Part shown: one piece after another, positions 5,109 to 6,825 of the stretch
Numbering within the stretch: position 1 is the first letter of the stretch
How the letters are laid out: every line of letters begins with the position of its first letter
NCBI GenBank assembly: GCA_030598645.1
Contig: JAUVPN010000147.1
Location: 1 to 6,825, forward strand
From: Hyphomicrobium sp.
Lineage (GTDB): Bacteria; Pseudomonadota; Alphaproteobacteria; Rhizobiales; Hyphomicrobiaceae
Direction of reading: 5' to 3'
Length of the DNA stretch: 6,825 nt
Program-made: the position numbers and the translations under genes
Notes under the pieces: generated by a model
The model's database searches: none
Told to the model about the DNA's origin: nothing
Seen by the model: the letters and a program-made list of their open reading frames with translations, nothing else

Positions 5109-5927
5109 CTACGGGTTGCCCTGAAACTCCATGACGCGCGGTTGAGGTGGATGCTTTTTGTTGTCGTTTGATTGTGCGTTGCCGCCTCCATCTTTCCGGC
5201 GTGTCGAACGCACTGGCGGCACACGTAAATTTTTGGCGCGGCAGAGGCGGCGCTGCGCTTCGTTTCGCCCGCACGCACGTGGAAGGCCAGCCTTGGAAAA
5301 ACATATTCGCACGCCCTTGAGTTGCTTTGCGTGACGCGTGCACGTTACGGCGATCATGTTGGGTTTGAGCCACGGATTGAGCGCGATCAGCTCGCGTTTG
5401 AGCTGATAGGGCGAGACAAATTGGGCTTCGAAAGGATTCTGATAGCGCCTGGGAATCCTAATCGCTTTGAAGAGGCGGCGGGCGAGCCCGTAATACTCGG
5501 CGGGCCTCAGCCCCGAACATGTCCCATGCGTCCTATATTCGTGAATGACGAGACCGCGCCGGGGCATCACGTCGCGTACGCTGTCGATGACCACTTCTGG
5601 CACGAAGGGCCGCCGGCGAAGGCGGCAACGCTCTGGGTAGCCCTGGGCGTATTGCGGCCACAGGCCATGCAATAAGAAACCATAACGTTTGCCGTCGCGG
5701 CGCGTACACTGAGCATCATTTCGGCGACCGTGAGATGTGGTGCATTCCGTCGGACTCCATGACAGAACGAGCGTGTAATAATCGAATTCGCCTGCAACAT
5801 GCTCTTGTGGCTTGGGATCAAAATATTCGCTCGGCCAGGGTGCACGCTGGGCCTGCGCCGCGATGCCCAAGACGAGCACTAGTACCGCGAGAAAACCTAG
5901 TGCAAAGCGTCGTGTGAGCATGGCCAT
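5109..5927 (-). CDS. Ribonuclease T2 family protein, exported
   Basis: The protein has 272 residues, ATG at 5927 (another ATG at 5921, with GGGG 6 bases upstream, is possible). RNase T2 enzymes cleave single-stranded RNA via 2',3'-cyclic phosphates in the periplasm or outside the cell. A signal peptide or anchor covers about 1-26 (FALGFLAVLVLVLGIAAQAQ). Family signatures follow: FDYYTLVLSWSPTEC (48-62), active-site segment I GFLLHGLWPQ with H87, and segment II HEYRTHGTC (129-137) with E130 and H134. The lysine normally just before the second histidine is Thr (T133). Numerous cysteines (62, 74, 101, 137, 196, 209, 219, 229) fit the disulfide-rich fold. The domain seems to end near VPPVR (236-240); the last 32 residues are a hydrophilic, basic, proline/asparagine-rich tail. 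The gene starts 8 bases after the M20 peptidase stop, implying one transcript. Confidence 0.9.
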   Translation of the reverse strand: MAMLTRRFALGFLAVLVLVLGIAAQAQRAPWPSEYFDPKPQEHVAGEFDYYTLVLSWSPTECTTSHGRRNDAQCTRRDGKRYGFLLHGLWPQYAQGYPERCRLRRRPFVPEVVIDSVRDVMPRRGLVIHEYRTHGTCSGLRPAEYYGLARRLFKAIRIPRRYQNPFEAQFVSPYQLKRELIALNPWLKPNMIAVTCTRHAKQLKGVRICFSKAGLPRACGRNEAQRRLCRAKNLRVPPVRSTRRKDGGGNAQSNDNKKHPPQPRVMEFQGNP

Positions 5928-5935
5928 CCCCAGCC

Positions 5936-6825
5936 CTATTTCGACCCGGTGCGCAAGACTTGCGCTAGTTGCTCCAAGATGCGCGCCCAGCTTCGTGCAC
6001 CTTTCTTGAAGCTCTTCATATTGTACTTCTCATTGGGGCTGTGGATGCGATCATCCTCCAGTCCGAATCCGATAAGCAAGCTGTCCATGCCAAGTGCATC
6101 CCTAAAAGACGTGACGATAGGGATCGATGCGCCGCAGCCCATCATGATGGCGGGGCGCTCCCATTCTTGTTCGAGCCCAGCTGCGGCCGCGCACATGGGG
6201 GCAGTGGAGGTTTCAAAGGCCACGGCTGTGCTTCCTGCAAGGCCGCTGAAAGAAACGCGACAATCCTCCGGCAGCTGCGCGCGCACGAAGTCCTGGATAT
6301 TAGCGAGGATCTTATCTGGATCTTGGCCGGCCACTAGCCGGCATGTCACCTTTGCTGAAGCTTGCGAGGGGATCACGGTCTTGGTGCCAGCGCCCTGGTA
6401 GCCGCCGGTCACACCATTGAACTCCAGCGTCGGCCGCGACCAAAGCTGCTCCAAAGCCGAGTAACCATCCTCGCCGGCGGGCGTGTGCAATCCGACCCCC
6501 TTAATGAATTCGCTCGCACGCGAGCCGAGCTCTTTCCACTGCTCAGTTTGCTCGGCAGATGGTCCTTCGATGCCATGGTAGAAGCCTGGAATGGTCACGC
6601 GGCCTTTTTCGTCATGCATTCGGCCCAATACGCGCACGAGCGCACGAATGGGGTTCATTGCTGGCCCGCCATAAAGTCCGGAGTGAAGATCTCGTGAGGG
6701 GCCCGTCACTTCTATTTCGATTGTCGCAAGCCCGCGCAGCATCGTTGTGACTGCGGGGGTGTCCTGATCCCACTGACCCGTATCACAGACAAGTACGAGG
6801 TCGGCGCGTAATTCCTCACCGTGCT
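5936..6825 (-). CDS. M20-family metallopeptidase, dipeptidase-like (partial)
   Basis: The 5' end lies beyond the right edge; the frame is open from codon 6823-6821 to TAG at 5938-5936, giving 295 residues of what is usually about 450-470. M20 (ArgE/DapE/CPG2/carnosinase-like) enzymes hydrolyse peptides or N-acyl amino acids with two metal ions, generally in the cytoplasm. Seen in order: [20 protein letters not shown] near the edge; [13 protein letters not shown], the start of the dimerisation domain with the conserved DxHSGxx[42 protein letters not shown]; and the C-terminal metal-binding HSPNEKYNM. These features match the carnosine-dipeptidase-like (CNDP) branch. The N-terminal zinc ligands are out of view. 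No signal is visible because the start is missing. It is probably co-transcribed with the RNase T2 gene 8 bases downstream. Exact substrate cannot be told from sequence. Confidence 0.92.
   Translation of the reverse strand, partial: HGEELRADLVLVCDTGQWDQDTPAVTTMLRGLATIEIEVTGPSRDLHSGLYGGPAMNPIRALVRVLGRMHDEKGRVTIPGFYHGIEGPSAEQTEQWKELGSRASEFIKGVGLHTPAGEDGYSALEQLWSRPTLEFNGVTGGYQGAGTKTVIPSQASAKVTCRLVAGQDPDKILANIQDFVRAQLPEDCRVSFSGLAGSTAVAFETSTAPMCAAAAGLEQEWERPAIMMGCGASIPIVTSFRDALGMDSLLIGFGLEDDRIHSPNEKYNMKSFKKGARSWARILEQLAQVLRTGSK

Noticed and set aside
5949..6401. Plus-strand frames opposite the M20 peptidase gene.
   Set aside because: The minus strand carries unmistakable M20 motifs throughout; the plus-strand frames are shadows.

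Overview
The window looks like part of an alphaproteobacterial chromosome, most likely Rhizobiales and perhaps close to Bradyrhizobium. This is inferred from the protein families (TorF-type porin, small cysteine-rich-repeat exported proteins, HdeA-like protein, Tat-dependent YkuD L,D-transpeptidase, RNase T2, M20 dipeptidase) and the moderately GC-rich composition. No rRNA, tRNA, CRISPR array, transposase or integrase is recognisable.

Layout. The left edge holds the 3' end of a TorF-family outer-membrane protein gene (to 266), followed by a good intrinsic terminator (318-350). Positions 351-796 have no credible gene but contain several perfect or near-perfect hairpins. A membrane-anchored protein of unknown function is encoded at 797-1552 (+). 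It converges on a minus-strand gene (1635-2063) for an exported protein with two four-cysteine repeats. A 373-base divergent region with two adjacent dyad symmetries separates this gene from its plus-strand paralogue (2437-2853). That paralogue heads a tight same-strand series: a glycine-zipper protein (2871-3206), an HdeA-like protein (3238-3546), a small secreted protein or lipoprotein (3595-3912) and, after an 85-base gap, a Tat-exported L,D-transpeptidase (3998-5035). Converging from the right are an M20 metallopeptidase (cut by the window edge, ending at 5936) and an RNase T2 (5109-5927), only 8 bases apart and probably co-transcribed.

How it fits together. All six genes from 1635 to 5035, and the RNase T2, encode proteins with an export signal. 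The set suggests a cell-envelope or periplasmic stress locus: disulfide-rich small proteins, an acid-chaperone-like protein, a glycine-zipper membrane protein and a peptidoglycan cross-linking enzyme. The joint role is inference; the individual families are mostly clear. The points most worth checking are the two divergent cysteine-rich paralogues with identical Cys spacing, the dyads between them, replacement of conserved residues in the L,D-transpeptidase (SMGC for SHGC) and in RNase T2 (Thr for Lys in the second active-site segment), and the hairpin-rich stretch at 351-796.
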